In this document: positions 26,506-36,474 of the stretch, in pieces | How positions within the stretch are numbered: the first letter of the stretch is position 1 | Layout: every line of letters starts with the position of its first letter | Assembly: GCF_028745735.1 (NCBI RefSeq) | Contig: NZ_JAQZSM010000005.1 | Coordinates: 186,001-250,000 of the forward strand | DNA length: 64,000 nucleotides | Direction of reading: 5' to 3' | Origin: Roseinatronobacter alkalisoli | GTDB taxonomy: Bacteria > Pseudomonadota > Alphaproteobacteria > Rhodobacterales > Rhodobacteraceae | Made by a program: the position numbers and the translations under genes | The notes under the pieces: model-generated | What the model saw: the letters and a program-made list of their open reading frames with translations, nothing else | What the model was told of the DNA's origin: nothing | Database searches by the model: none

Positions 26506-26931
26506 TTGGACAACAAATGTCCCACGTAGCCCGCGTTCTTCAAGGTCACGGCAGCCCCAGTCATAGGTTCCCGGACGGACCGGAACAAAGAACAGTTCAA
26601 CCTCTCCATCCGCATCCATTTCCAGCTCATTCAGCTGCGCAACCTTGATTTCCATGTTTCCCGCCTCGATCTTGCGCAGCCATGTATTTCGGAAAAAGGA
26701 TGGTGCTTCCCAGTTGCATTCATGCCAGCCCACTGCCCTGACGATCAGACGATACGACTGGCCCGTCTGCATCTGGTATTCGTTGACGCTGACGCCGAAG
26801 CCATTGTCGCCCTGCCCTATTTCCAGCGCTTCCAGTTCAACCGGCAGGGATGCCAGATCGCCCCCAATAGCATGGGCAGCCCCGCTCAGGGCCAGCAAGG
26901 TTCCGGCGGCCAGTGTTGTGATGCGTTTCAT
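26503..26931 (-). CDS. Exported cupredoxin-like protein of the xox locus
   Basis: 142 residues from ATG 26931 (GGAGGAG upstream; the frame upstream to 27000 runs through the promoter motif). Signal peptide MKRITTLAAGTLLALSGAAHA. The C-terminus PGTYDWGCRDLEERGLRGTF follows the cupredoxin copper loop, in which a Cys, a His and a Met normally bind copper. Here the Cys is kept but the His and Met positions appear to be replaced. The first-ligand region reads GWHECNWEAPSFF. So it has a blue-copper fold with an altered or lost type-1 site. Role in the XoxF system unknown: metal delivery, electron transfer or lanthanide binding are all open. Confidence 0.7.
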   Translation of the reverse strand: MKRITTLAAGTLLALSGAAHAIGGDLASLPVELEALEIGQGDNGFGVSVNEYQMQTGQSYRLIVRAVGWHECNWEAPSFFRNTWLRKIEAGNMEIKVAQLNELEMDADGEVELFFVPVRPGTYDWGCRDLEERGLRGTFVVQ

Positions 26932-26988
26932 GTCTGTCTCCTCCATATGCATGATCGCAGCAGCGTAATCAGGGTCGTGCGGATTGGC

Positions 26989-27016
26989 GAATACGACCAT
27001 CGTCTATCGAACCAAA
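26989..27016. promoter_or_regulatory. xox-locus promoter motif, copy 3 (tandem, divergent region)
   Basis: GAATACGACCA (26989-26999) and CTATCGAACCA (27004-27014) again start 15 bp apart, each matching CTATTCGACCA at 8 of 11 positions. The proximal copy is 57 bp before the cupredoxin-like gene start at 26931. On the other side the distal copy is 64 bp from the ABC binding-protein gene at 27079, so both units could be controlled. Confidence 0.45.
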
Positions 27017-27078
27017 GTCCAACTTCGCGTGCCCGATCCCATGGATTAGCGTTGATCCAGCCTTTGGGAGGAGGCCAT

Positions 27079-28248
27079 ATGACACATACCCTGCCTATCA
27101 TCCCGGCCCTTGTGGCCAACTTTGCCGCGAGTACGGCACTGGCCAGTATCGATGTGCCGATCGCCTATCTGGAAATGGAAATCGCACGCCCGCCGGTGCT
27201 GAGCAATCTTGACCCTATCCCCGATGATCTGGGCCGCATGGGGGCCGCGCTGGGGCTGGCCGACAATACCACAACCGGCGGGTTCATGGGGCATAACTAC
27301 GTGCTGACAGACATGGTCGTGCCCTTGGGTGATGATTGGCTGGAGGCCGCGCGCGATGTGCTGGCCGGGCACCGGATTGTTGTCGTGAACGCGCCCGCTG
27401 ACGCACTTCTGGCGCTGGCCGATCTGCCAGAGGCCGCAGGCGCACTGATCTTCAATGCCAGCGCTGAATCGGACACCTTGCGCGAAGGTGACTGCCGCGC
27501 AAATATGCTGCACACGATGCCCGGCTACGCCATGCGTGCTGATGCGCTGATGCAATTCCTTGTTTCGAAACGCTGGACCGATCTGGTCATGATCACCGGC
27601 CAGCACCCGGCGGATATGGAATTTGCGGATGCGCTGCGCGAGTCCGCCACCAAATTCGGCGCGCGGATCAGGGCAGAGCGGGAATGGGACATGTCATCGG
27701 ACATGCGGCGCAATATCGGGCAGGAATTCCCTGTCTTCACTCAGGATTTTCCCAGCCATCATGTGATGCTCGTGGCCGATGAAGCGGGCGATTTCGGCCC
27801 CTTTCTTGAATTCAACGCATGGGAGCCGCGTCCCGTGGCGGGGTCTGCCGGTGCGCGCCCCGATGCATGGTCCGACCGCGTGGAAGCCTATGGCGCGGCG
27901 CAACTGCAACTGCGTTTCAAGCGGCTGGCGGACCGGCCCATGGGGGTTGTGGATTATGCCGCATGGGCGGCTGTGCGCTCCGTAGGCGAGGCGGTGACAC
28001 GCCTGAACACCAATGATGCGACCGCAATCCGCGACTACATTCTGGGTGATGCATTCGAACTGGCCGCCTTCAAGGGTGCGGCCATCACCTATCGCGACTG
28101 GAACGGCCAGATGCGCCAACCGATACCTGTTGCCACCAGAACTGCCCTTGTCGCCATGCCCCCTTTGCCAGGCTTCCTGCATCAGGTCAGCACACTTGAC
28201 ACGCTGGGGCGCGACCGCGCCGAAACGGCCTGCAACGCCTTTAACTGA
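27079..28248 (+). CDS. ABC transporter substrate-binding protein, PQQ-dependent alcohol dehydrogenase system (PedB-like)
   Basis: 389 residues from ATG 27079 (GGGAGGAGG upstream); the track frame opening at 26722 is antisense to the neighbour. Signal peptide MTHTLPIIPALVANFAASTALA. It belongs to the type-I (Leu/Ile/Val-like) binding fold found only beside PQQ alcohol dehydrogenases, with the NASAESDTLREGDCR and LMQFLVSKRW segments in the middle. In Pseudomonas the related PedA1A2BC transporter is reported to support lanthanide-dependent growth. A lanthanide- or quinoprotein-linked import role is inferred here. Confidence 0.83.
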   Translation: MTHTLPIIPALVANFAASTALASIDVPIAYLEMEIARPPVLSNLDPIPDDLGRMGAALGLADNTTTGGFMGHNYVLTDMVVPLGDDWLEAARDVLAGHRIVVVNAPADALLALADLPEAAGALIFNASAESDTLREGDCRANMLHTMPGYAMRADALMQFLVSKRWTDLVMITGQHPADMEFADALRESATKFGARIRAEREWDMSSDMRRNIGQEFPVFTQDFPSHHVMLVADEAGDFGPFLEFNAWEPRPVAGSAGARPDAWSDRVEAYGAAQLQLRFKRLADRPMGVVDYAAWAAVRSVGEAVTRLNTNDATAIRDYILGDAFELAAFKGAAITYRDWNGQMRQPIPVATRTALVAMPPLPGFLHQVSTLDTLGRDRAETACNAFN

Positions 28249-28261
28249 AAGGACTATTCCA

Positions 28262-29236
28262 ATGATCCGCAGCACTGTTTCCACCCTCGCCATGACGGCC
28301 CTGCTGGCCATGCCCGCACTGGCGCAGGAGGTCTGGGTTTCAAACGAACGCGACAACACGATCAGCATCATCGACGTGCCAAGCATGGAAGTGGTCGATA
28401 CGATCAAGGTCGGTGCCCGCCCGCGTGGCATCATGTTCAGCCATGATCACAAGGTCGCGTATCTTTGTGCATCCGATGACAGCACCATTCAGGTGATCGA
28501 TGTGACGACGCGGGAAATCCTGCACAACCTGCCCTCTGGCGAGAACCCCGAAACCTTCGCACTGCACCCGGATAACCGTCATATCTACATCTCTAACGAA
28601 GATGACAACATCACGTCGGTTCTGGATGTGGTGGACCGCCGGATTGTCGCGCAGATCCCTGTAGGGGTGGAGCCGGAAGGCAAGGCGATCAACCGCGCTG
28701 GCACCATTGCCATCACGACATCTGAAACCACCAATATGGCGCATTGGATCGACACTGAAACATTCGAGATTTTTCAGAACTCGCTGGTTGGCTCCCGCCC
28801 GCGCCATGCTGAATTCACCAGCGATGACAAGCGCTTGTTCGTCAGTGCGGAAATCGGCGGCGGCCTGCATGTGTTCGACACAGAAACTTATCAGGAGCTT
28901 GCTGAAATCCGGTTTGAAATCCCGGATGTGCATCCACATGATGTGCAACCTGTGGGTTTCAAGCTGACCGAGGATATGAGCCGCGTCTATGTTGCCCTTG
29001 GCCCGGCAAACCGGATCGCCGTGGTTGACGCGGAAACCTATGAGGTACTGGGATATCATCTGGTTGGTCGCCGCGTCTGGCATATGGCGATGTCGGATGA
29101 CGAAACGAAACTGTTTACAACCAACGGTGTCTCCGGCGATGTGACAATCATTGATCTGGAACGCCAAGAGCCGGTCAAGACGGTCAAGGTGGGCCGTTTC
29201 CCGTGGGGGGCTGCCTACCGGCCTGCGGACAGCTGA
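28262..29236 (+). CDS. Periplasmic YVTN-type beta-propeller protein of the PQQ alcohol dehydrogenase system
   Basis: 324 residues from ATG 28262. Signal peptide MIRSTVSTLAMTALLAMPALAQ. About seven repeats of the YVTN type follow (VWVSNERDNTISIIDVPSMEV, then VAYLCASDDSTIQVIDVTTRE and so on), each ending in a V-x-D-x-x-T/S-x-E strand. Such propellers are a constant member of PQQ-linked ABC loci. Whether it binds PQQ, metal or the dehydrogenase is unknown. The stop overlaps the next ATG (TGATG). Confidence 0.88.
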   Translation: MIRSTVSTLAMTALLAMPALAQEVWVSNERDNTISIIDVPSMEVVDTIKVGARPRGIMFSHDHKVAYLCASDDSTIQVIDVTTREILHNLPSGENPETFALHPDNRHIYISNEDDNITSVLDVVDRRIVAQIPVGVEPEGKAINRAGTIAITTSETTNMAHWIDTETFEIFQNSLVGSRPRHAEFTSDDKRLFVSAEIGGGLHVFDTETYQELAEIRFEIPDVHPHDVQPVGFKLTEDMSRVYVALGPANRIAVVDAETYEVLGYHLVGRRVWHMAMSDDETKLFTTNGVSGDVTIIDLERQEPVKTVKVGRFPWGAAYRPADS

Positions 29237-29958
29237 TGAACGCACTGGACGTCACCGGACTAAGCTTTCACTACGGCAGGAAAGAGGCGCTTCAAAGCGT
29301 CTCTTTCAGCGTTATGCCGGGCGAATTCTGCGCGCTGCTTGGCCCCAATGGCGCGGGAAAATCGACGCTGTTCGCGCTGCTGACGCGGCTGTTTGTTTCC
29401 CGTCAGGGGCGCATTGCGGTGATGGGGCAGGATTTGCAGACTTCCCCACGCGCCGCCCTTGCGTGCATGGGGGTGGTGTTTCAGCAGATGACGCTGGATC
29501 TGGACCTGAGCGTGGCGCGCAATCTGGCCTATTTTGGTGCGCTGCACGGGTTGTCGCGGCGTGAATCAGTCTTGCGGGCGGCAGAAGTACTGGAGCGGCT
29601 GGACATGGCAGAGCGCGCGGGCGAGAAGACCCGCGCGCTGAATGGCGGGCACCGGCGGCGACTGGAAATTGCCCGCGCGCTGATGCACCGCCCGCGGCTG
29701 TTGTTGCTGGATGAACCGACCGTGGGGCTGGACGCGCGCGCGCGCGCCGCGATTACGGCGCATGTGCACGCCCTGGCGCGCGATGACGGGATTGCCGTCT
29801 TATGGGCCACGCATCTGGTCGATGAGGTCGCGCCCGATGATACTGTCCTGATCTTGCATAAAGGCCACATCCTGCAACATGGCCGCGCCGCAGATATCGC
29901 GCCGCAAAACCGGCTTCCCGCGCATTTCATGGCCCTGACCGAGGACACCGCCGCATGA
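29236..29958 (+). CDS. ABC transporter ATP-binding protein, PQQ-dependent alcohol dehydrogenase system
   Basis: 240 residues from ATG 29236, overlapping the propeller gene stop by 1 bp. Walker A GPNGAGKST is near 38, the Q-loop VVFQQMTLDLDLS near 85, a degenerate signature LNGGHRRRL near 136, Walker B LLLLDEPTVGLD near 156, and WATHLVDEV near 192. The signature has NGGHRR in place of SGGQ-R, which is usual in this PQQ-associated group. It pairs with the permease that follows with a 4-bp overlap. Confidence 0.9.
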   Translation: MNALDVTGLSFHYGRKEALQSVSFSVMPGEFCALLGPNGAGKSTLFALLTRLFVSRQGRIAVMGQDLQTSPRAALACMGVVFQQMTLDLDLSVARNLAYFGALHGLSRRESVLRAAEVLERLDMAERAGEKTRALNGGHRRRLEIARALMHRPRLLLLDEPTVGLDARARAAITAHVHALARDDGIAVLWATHLVDEVAPDDTVLILHKGHILQHGRAADIAPQNRLPAHFMALTEDTAA

Positions 29959-30752
29959 GCCCCTATCTGCGCGCCCTCTCGGCCATCCTGCTGCGCGAGG
30001 CGTTGCGTTTTGTCACCCAGCGCGAACGATTTCTGGCCGCCCTTGTGCGCCCACTGGTCTGGCTGATCGTCTTTGCCGCAGGTTTTCGCGCTGCACTTGG
30101 CCTGTCGATAACGCCACCTTATCAGACCTATATCACCTATGAGGTTTATATCGTGCCGGGCCTGTGCGCGATGATCCAGCTGTTCAACGCCATGCAATCA
30201 GCGCTGAGCCTTGTCTATGACCGCGAGATGGGGTCGATGCGCCTTTTGCTGACAGCCCCCCTGCCCCGCTGGTGGTTGCTCTTTTGCAAGCTGCTGGCGG
30301 GGGTGCTGGTGTCGATCCTGCAAGTCTATGCGTTCCTTGGCATTGCCTATCTCTATGGTATCAGGCTGCCGCTCATGGGCTATGTCTGGGTGCTGCCTGC
30401 GCTGTTGGCCTCGGGGCTGATGCTGGGGGCAGTGGGGTTGTTTCTGGCCTCCACCATCCGGCAGCTGGAGAATTTCGCAGGTGTGATGAACTTCGTCATC
30501 TTTCCCGTGTTCTTTCTGTCCACAGCGCTTTACCCGCTGTGGCGCATGGCCGAATCCTCGCGTCTGTTGCGCGATATCTGCGCGTTCAACCCGTTCAGCC
30601 ATGCGGTGGAACTGATTCGCTTTGCGCTTTATGCCCGGCTGAACCCGGACGCACTGGTCTGGGTCGCGCTGACCTTCGCGATCTTTCTTGCGCTGGCGCT
30701 TTGGGGCTTTGACCCCGCGCGTGGCATCATGACCCGCAAAGCCCGCCCCTGA
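29955..30752 (+). CDS. ABC-2 type permease, PQQ-dependent alcohol dehydrogenase system (PedC-like)
   Basis: 265 residues, six hydrophobic helices, of the ABC-2 exporter type (NodJ/DrrB fold) with YEVYIVPGLCAMIQLFNAMQ near residue 55 and FNPFSHAVELIRFALY near 215. ABC-2 permeases normally export, yet the operon also encodes a periplasmic binding protein. This odd pairing is shared with ped loci. Its start overlaps the ATPase stop by 4 bp. Confidence 0.88.
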   Translation: MSPYLRALSAILLREALRFVTQRERFLAALVRPLVWLIVFAAGFRAALGLSITPPYQTYITYEVYIVPGLCAMIQLFNAMQSALSLVYDREMGSMRLLLTAPLPRWWLLFCKLLAGVLVSILQVYAFLGIAYLYGIRLPLMGYVWVLPALLASGLMLGAVGLFLASTIRQLENFAGVMNFVIFPVFFLSTALYPLWRMAESSRLLRDICAFNPFSHAVELIRFALYARLNPDALVWVALTFAIFLALALWGFDPARGIMTRKARP

Positions 30753-30764
30753 GGAGAAACCGAC

Positions 30765-31304
30765 ATGCGCGCACTCGCCCCCTTGCTGCTGCTGGCTCTG
30801 CCCGCCATGGCTGGGGAAGAAGATTTCTCGCAATATGGCACGACCAATCCAGAGGAAATGACCCTCGAACGGCTGGTGGAACGGGCTGAACGCGGGGATG
30901 TGGACATGATGGTCTGCGCAAATGGCTATCTGGCCACCAAGGCAGGCCGCCATGCACAGGCACGCATCATTTTTGAAGCCTGCGCGAATGCTGGCTGGAC
31001 TCAGGCGATGAACTGGATGAGCCAGCTTGACCACAACGGGCTTGGCGCCGACGAAGACCCAGACCGCGCCACGGAATGGAGTCGCCGCGCGGGCGAACTG
31101 GGTGACGCGGTGGGCACCTATAATCACGGTATCGACATGATCCGCGGGCGTGGTGTGACACAGGATATGGAAGGCGGGCGTGCCCTTGTCGACCGCGCCG
31201 CCGCCGAAGGTCTGGGTATAGCACGCCGATTGCAGGCCGCCGGGTATGATCTGGATGAGGTGACGCCCGACGCAGACGCCTGGAAATACGCGCCCACCTC
31301 ATAG
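30765..31304 (+). CDS. Exported Sel1-repeat-like protein at the end of the PQQ-ABC operon
   Basis: 179 residues, GAGGAGA before ATG 30765. Signal peptide MRALAPLLLLALPAMAG. The body is made of short helical pairs spaced about 36 residues apart (GDVDMMVCANGYLATKAGRH, AGWTQAMNWMSQLDHNGLG, GDAVGTYNHGIDMIRGRGV), the Sel1-like pattern used for protein contacts. It follows the permease gene by 12 bp, so it is probably co-transcribed. Likely a periplasmic scaffold or adaptor; no enzyme motif. Confidence 0.75.
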   Translation: MRALAPLLLLALPAMAGEEDFSQYGTTNPEEMTLERLVERAERGDVDMMVCANGYLATKAGRHAQARIIFEACANAGWTQAMNWMSQLDHNGLGADEDPDRATEWSRRAGELGDAVGTYNHGIDMIRGRGVTQDMEGGRALVDRAAAEGLGIARRLQAAGYDLDEVTPDADAWKYAPTS

Positions 31305-31396
31305 CGGTAACGCACGTTTGCAATTTGATATAGGCCACCACAATTACACATGCCGGGCGCATCATGGCTTGCGCAGACCGGCGGTTACCTCAAGGC

Positions 31397-31450
31397 TTGA
31401 CTATATATCAGCGATTGCCTATATGTATATTATATAAGCAATCGCTGATA
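31397..31450 (+). promoter_or_regulatory. Sigma-70 promoter with long palindromic operator for the ArsR gene
   Basis: TTGACT (31397-31402) and TATATG (31420-31425) are spaced 17 bp, a good housekeeping promoter. A perfect 13-bp inverted repeat, TATCAGCGATTGC (31406-31418) and GCAATCGCTGATA (31438-31450), with a 19-bp AT-only spacer, brackets the -10. This is the arrangement expected for autorepression by the ArsR-type protein starting at 31459. Confidence 0.75.
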
Positions 31451-31458
31451 GGAACATT

Positions 31459-31785
31459 ATGGGCCGTATCGCCGCCTCTCAGGATCCATTTCGCGCCGTC
31501 GCCGATCCGGGTCGTCGCAAGATGCTGGATGCCATGCTGACGGAGGAATGCTCTGTCGGCACGCTTACGCAGATGCTGGGGATCAGCCAGCCGGCGGTAT
31601 CGCAGCATCTGCAAGTGCTGAAACAGGCCGGGCTGGTCACTGAGCGCAAGGCGGGCCGAAACCGCTACTATCAGGTCAACGCCCCGGAGCTTCAGGTCAT
31701 CGCCGACTGGCTCGCCAAATATGAGATGTTCTGGACCGACAAGCTTGACGCGCTGAATGCGCATCTTGCCAGACGCAAGAACTAG
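31459..31785 (+). CDS. ArsR-family transcriptional regulator
   Basis: 108 residues. Winged helix with LTQMLGISQPAVSQHLQVLKQAGL (about 35-58) as helix-turn-helix and RKAGRNRYYQVN as the wing. No Cys-x-Cys metal site is present, so it is of the non-metal class that is typically paired with SRPBCC/AHSA1 proteins. It is 9 bp from the following SRPBCC gene and has its own palindromic operator just upstream. Confidence 0.92.
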   Translation: MGRIAASQDPFRAVADPGRRKMLDAMLTEECSVGTLTQMLGISQPAVSQHLQVLKQAGLVTERKAGRNRYYQVNAPELQVIADWLAKYEMFWTDKLDALNAHLARRKN

Positions 31786-31794
31786 GAGGATTTC

Positions 31795-32229
31795 ATGCGT
31801 GACATTATCATCGAACAGACGCTGCCATTCCCGCGTGACATGGTCTGGGACGCGCTGACCGATTCAGACCAGTTGGCCGCGTGGCTGATGCCGAATGATT
31901 TCCGCCCCGAAGTGGGGCATTCATTTACCTTCCGGACGAAACCTGCGCCGGGGTTTGACGGTATTGTACAGAGCACTGTGAAAGTTCTTGAAGCGCCAGC
32001 GCGGCTGGTGCTGACATGGGAGGGCGGCGGTATCGACACCATAGTGAGCTTTGAACTGGAAGATGCGGGCCACGCGACACGCCTGCGCCTTACGCATTCC
32101 GGCTTCAAAGGGCTTTCGGCCATCATGCCACGCCTTGTTCTTGGCAGTGGCTGGAAATCCCTTGTCCGCAAGAAACTTCCCACCTTGCTGGCCGACCTTG
32201 GGAAACACCCACAGCCAGCAGGCCGGTAA
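31795..32229 (+). CDS. SRPBCC/AHSA1-domain protein
   Basis: 144 residues, AGGAGG before ATG 31795. It begins with IIIEQTLPFPRDMVWDALTDSDQLAAW, the start of the START-like ligand-binding fold of the Aha1-C-terminal family. LVLTWEGGGIDTIVSFELED follows near 70. It is the second gene of a two-gene ArsR/AHSA1 unit, an arrangement common in proteobacteria with unknown ligands. No catalytic motif is visible. Confidence 0.9.
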   Translation: MRDIIIEQTLPFPRDMVWDALTDSDQLAAWLMPNDFRPEVGHSFTFRTKPAPGFDGIVQSTVKVLEAPARLVLTWEGGGIDTIVSFELEDAGHATRLRLTHSGFKGLSAIMPRLVLGSGWKSLVRKKLPTLLADLGKHPQPAGR

Positions 32230-32351
32230 GGCACTACAGGCTATGCAAAGCCGCGATCCGTGATTTTCGCATGTGGGGGACGCGCAAACCGGTTCCCGGT
32301 CTGACAAATATTGCGTTACCTTCCGCCTGATCGTCCCGTCCTGACGCTGCA

Positions 32352-32380
32352 TTGACATTAACAATACTTGCCCACACAAT
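32352..32380 (+). promoter_or_regulatory. Predicted promoter for the thiC leader
   Basis: TTGACA (32352-32357), 17-bp spacer, CACAAT (32375-32380). It sits directly before the TPP riboswitch, so the transcript would begin at about 32387. Confidence 0.6.
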
Positions 32381-32388
32381 GGCATTTC

Positions 32389-32492
32389 CACCAGGGGGGT
32401 TCCGTCAAGGAGCTGAGATACTGCTGGGCCGCAAGGCAGCGCAGAGACCCTATGAACCTGATCCAGTTCATACTGGCGTAGGGACGGTGCGG
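32389..32492 (+). promoter_or_regulatory. TPP riboswitch (THI element) in the thiC leader
   Basis: The conserved core is present in order: GGGGGGT near 32394, CTGAGA (32413-32418), ACCC (32447-32450), TGAACCTGATC (32453-32463), then ACTGGCGTAGGGA (32472-32484). The variable helix between CTGAGA and ACCC is a clear stem-loop. Binding of thiamine pyrophosphate represses thiC, probably by hiding the RBS 90 bp further on. Confidence 0.95.
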
Positions 32493-32501
32493 ATGCTCTG
32501 A

Positions 32502-34397
<1,896 letters not shown>

Positions 34398-34441
34398 TGC
34401 GCAACGCGGCCGGTTTTGCGTCGCGCCGGTCGGGGTGATCA

Positions 34442-34493
34442 GTGGGCACATATTGCTGTGGCAGCATTTCTTGCCACAACAGTAAGTGCCCAC
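34442..34493. repeat. Long imperfect inverted repeat after thiC
   Basis: Arms of 22 nt (34442-34463 and 34472-34493) pair at 19 of 22 positions around an 8-nt loop, far longer than a normal terminator stem and without a T-run. The 9-mer TTTGCGTCG occurs on both sides (34415-34423 and 34497-34505). It could be the thiC terminator, a palindromic repeat unit or a relic of a small non-autonomous element. Confidence 0.6.
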
Positions 34494-34666
34494 AGCTTTG
34501 CGTCGTGACTTCGGGCAACTGTCTGGCACGCCCGTCATGCGCGTGCGCCGCGCATAAACCTGCTCCCTGTTCTTTGCTATGTCCCAGAACCCTACCTTTT
34601 TCCCTTAGCCTGATGGCGGTCAAATTGGTATGATAAGACGTTGGCGGCTGAAATGGGGGCGGGCAT

Positions 34667-35293
34667 ATGCGGCAGTTTGGAAGGATGGTGCGCAACATCG
34701 GGATGATCTTGCCGATGGCGTTTGCGACAGCCGCGGATGAGATGGACCTGTCCGACATATCGACACCCGGATGCGCAGTATCTGGGCTTGCTGTGTCACC
34801 GCCTGCACCGTGGCTGAACGCTCAGATCTCGGGTCTGCCTGAACAGATGTCCGGGTGCCAGATGATGCGCACTGATGACGACGAACACCTTGTTGGCATT
34901 ATCCGCATCCTGTCTGTTCAAACCGGGCCGGGCATGTCCGCCGACGAAGCCCGCGAGCGTGTGATTGCCTTCGAAAGCCTGATCTGGCGCGACATCGGAT
35001 TTGAAGTTACCGACCGCCTGTGGCTGCGCGAGGATGTACCAGTTCACGACCGCCATGACGAAGGCTTTTCAAGCGGCAGTGCTGTCGGACTTGCCGCTGT
35101 GATTCAGGGCACGCAGTTGCCGCAGGAAATACATGTTCTGTTCTTCAGCCGGTTGCCGGACAATACGCATTACGTCATATCTTTGCTGACACCATCCGGC
35201 CCGGACGCCACGGAAATTTACGCGCACAATCTGGAGGACTACAGCCGGATCCTCAATTCCCTTACGCTGACCAGTGACGGATCGGGGGAGTGA
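34667..35293 (+). CDS. Hypothetical exported protein
   Basis: 208 residues, GGGGGCGGG before ATG 34667, with a probable signal peptide (residues 1-22, IGMILPMAFATA). Three cysteines lie in the first 65 residues. There is then a mixed alpha/beta region with ISLLTPSGPDATEIYAHNLEDYSRILNSL at the end, a pattern seen in secreted proteins that fold like stress-inducible lipid-binding domains. I do not recognise the family. It stands between thiC and an AraC gene and is probably monocistronic. Confidence 0.7.
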   Translation: MRQFGRMVRNIGMILPMAFATAADEMDLSDISTPGCAVSGLAVSPPAPWLNAQISGLPEQMSGCQMMRTDDDEHLVGIIRILSVQTGPGMSADEARERVIAFESLIWRDIGFEVTDRLWLREDVPVHDRHDEGFSSGSAVGLAAVIQGTQLPQEIHVLFFSRLPDNTHYVISLLTPSGPDATEIYAHNLEDYSRILNSLTLTSDGSGE

Positions 35294-35356
35294 GGCTCCT
35301 GTCTGCCCGACGCGGTTGTCAGCGCATCGCTTGCGTGACAAACGAAAGGGCGCGTG

Positions 35357-36316
35357 ATGGAATGGTTTGAGTTTTCTTCTGGAAACCTGCCTCATGCAGA
35401 ATCCATTGATGCGACGCGCGATGTCTATCGGCAACTTGCGCAGATTGAGTTGGAACCGGTTGGCGGCACATTCTTCTCTGATTTGTCTGTGCGCGTGCTG
35501 CCCGGTCTGGCCATTGCGCGCATCGATACGTCAGCCTGCATCGCGCGGCGCGCATCCCATAACGTGGCGGACGGAAATGACGACCTGATTGTACAGATAC
35601 TGACCAATGGACGTTCCATTACCAGCAAGACAGATTCCGACGTGATGTGTCTGACCGCAGGCGAGGCGTATCTGGCGCCCAATGAATGCACCGGACAATC
35701 CATCTATGATATGGGCGCTCAGGGGCTGAGTATTGCCATCCCCCGTGCGGTTCTTGCGCCGCGCCTTGCTGACAGGCATTTGGGGCAAATTGCAAAACTG
35801 GCACCTTCCCCTGAACTTCGCCTGTTGGCACGTTATGCGTCTGCGATCATGGATGAAGCTGACGCGCTTCCGTTGAACGCGGGACGCATCGTGGCGACCC
35901 ATCTGCATGATCTGGCCGCGCTGGCGTTGGGGGCCACACGCGACGCCGCAAGACATGCCAAAGACAAGGGTGTCCGCGCCGCGCGATTGCAAGCAATAAC
36001 CATCGATATAGAGGCCAATCTCAGCAACCCTTCCCTGTCGCTCGATTGGCTGGCCCTGCGCCACGGAATATCCCCGCGCTACCTGCGCGCGCTGTTTTAT
36101 GGCGCGCGGACAAGCTTCTCGGATTTTGTCCGCAATGCCCGCCTTGAGCGGGCGAAGCGCCTTCTGTCCGATCCGCGTTTTTCGCACCTGACGATCAGCG
36201 CCATCGCCTTCGAGGTGGGCTTTGGTGACCTGTCATGGTTCAATCAGGTCTTCCGGCGGCGCTTCGGGGCAACACCTTCTGATGTGCGGGCAACGGCGGC
36301 AGGTAGGGACCGGTAG
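35357..36316 (+). CDS. AraC-family transcriptional regulator
   Basis: 319 residues from ATG 35357; a GTG three bases earlier is equally possible (AAAGGG upstream). The N-terminal half (about 20-190) resembles the AraC-binding-like domain that follows cupin-type sensing regulators, and the C-terminal double helix-turn-helix (about 215-315) has LSLDWLALRHGISPRYLRALF and ISAIAFEVGFGDLSWFNQVFRRRFG. It precedes the autotransporter gene in the same direction by 158 bp and might regulate it; the target is not known. Confidence 0.88.
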   Translation: MEWFEFSSGNLPHAESIDATRDVYRQLAQIELEPVGGTFFSDLSVRVLPGLAIARIDTSACIARRASHNVADGNDDLIVQILTNGRSITSKTDSDVMCLTAGEAYLAPNECTGQSIYDMGAQGLSIAIPRAVLAPRLADRHLGQIAKLAPSPELRLLARYASAIMDEADALPLNAGRIVATHLHDLAALALGATRDAARHAKDKGVRAARLQAITIDIEANLSNPSLSLDWLALRHGISPRYLRALFYGARTSFSDFVRNARLERAKRLLSDPRFSHLTISAIAFEVGFGDLSWFNQVFRRRFGATPSDVRATAAGRDR

Positions 36317-36474
36317 TCCCGACCGCTGGGATACCGTGTCTTATTCCCCGTCCTCTCTCCCCAAGCCGGGCGACCCTTTGAATGCTATCTGAACGTACAA
36401 CGAGTGGTTGCACGATTTCCATCGCGTTGAATCGGATAGGTGCGCTGCGGTTTTACGTTTGAAGGATGGCCCGC

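Noticed and set aside
34620-34637. AAATTGGTATGATAAGA as a third UxuR-type site
   Set aside because: Only one half-site matches and it is far from uronate genes.
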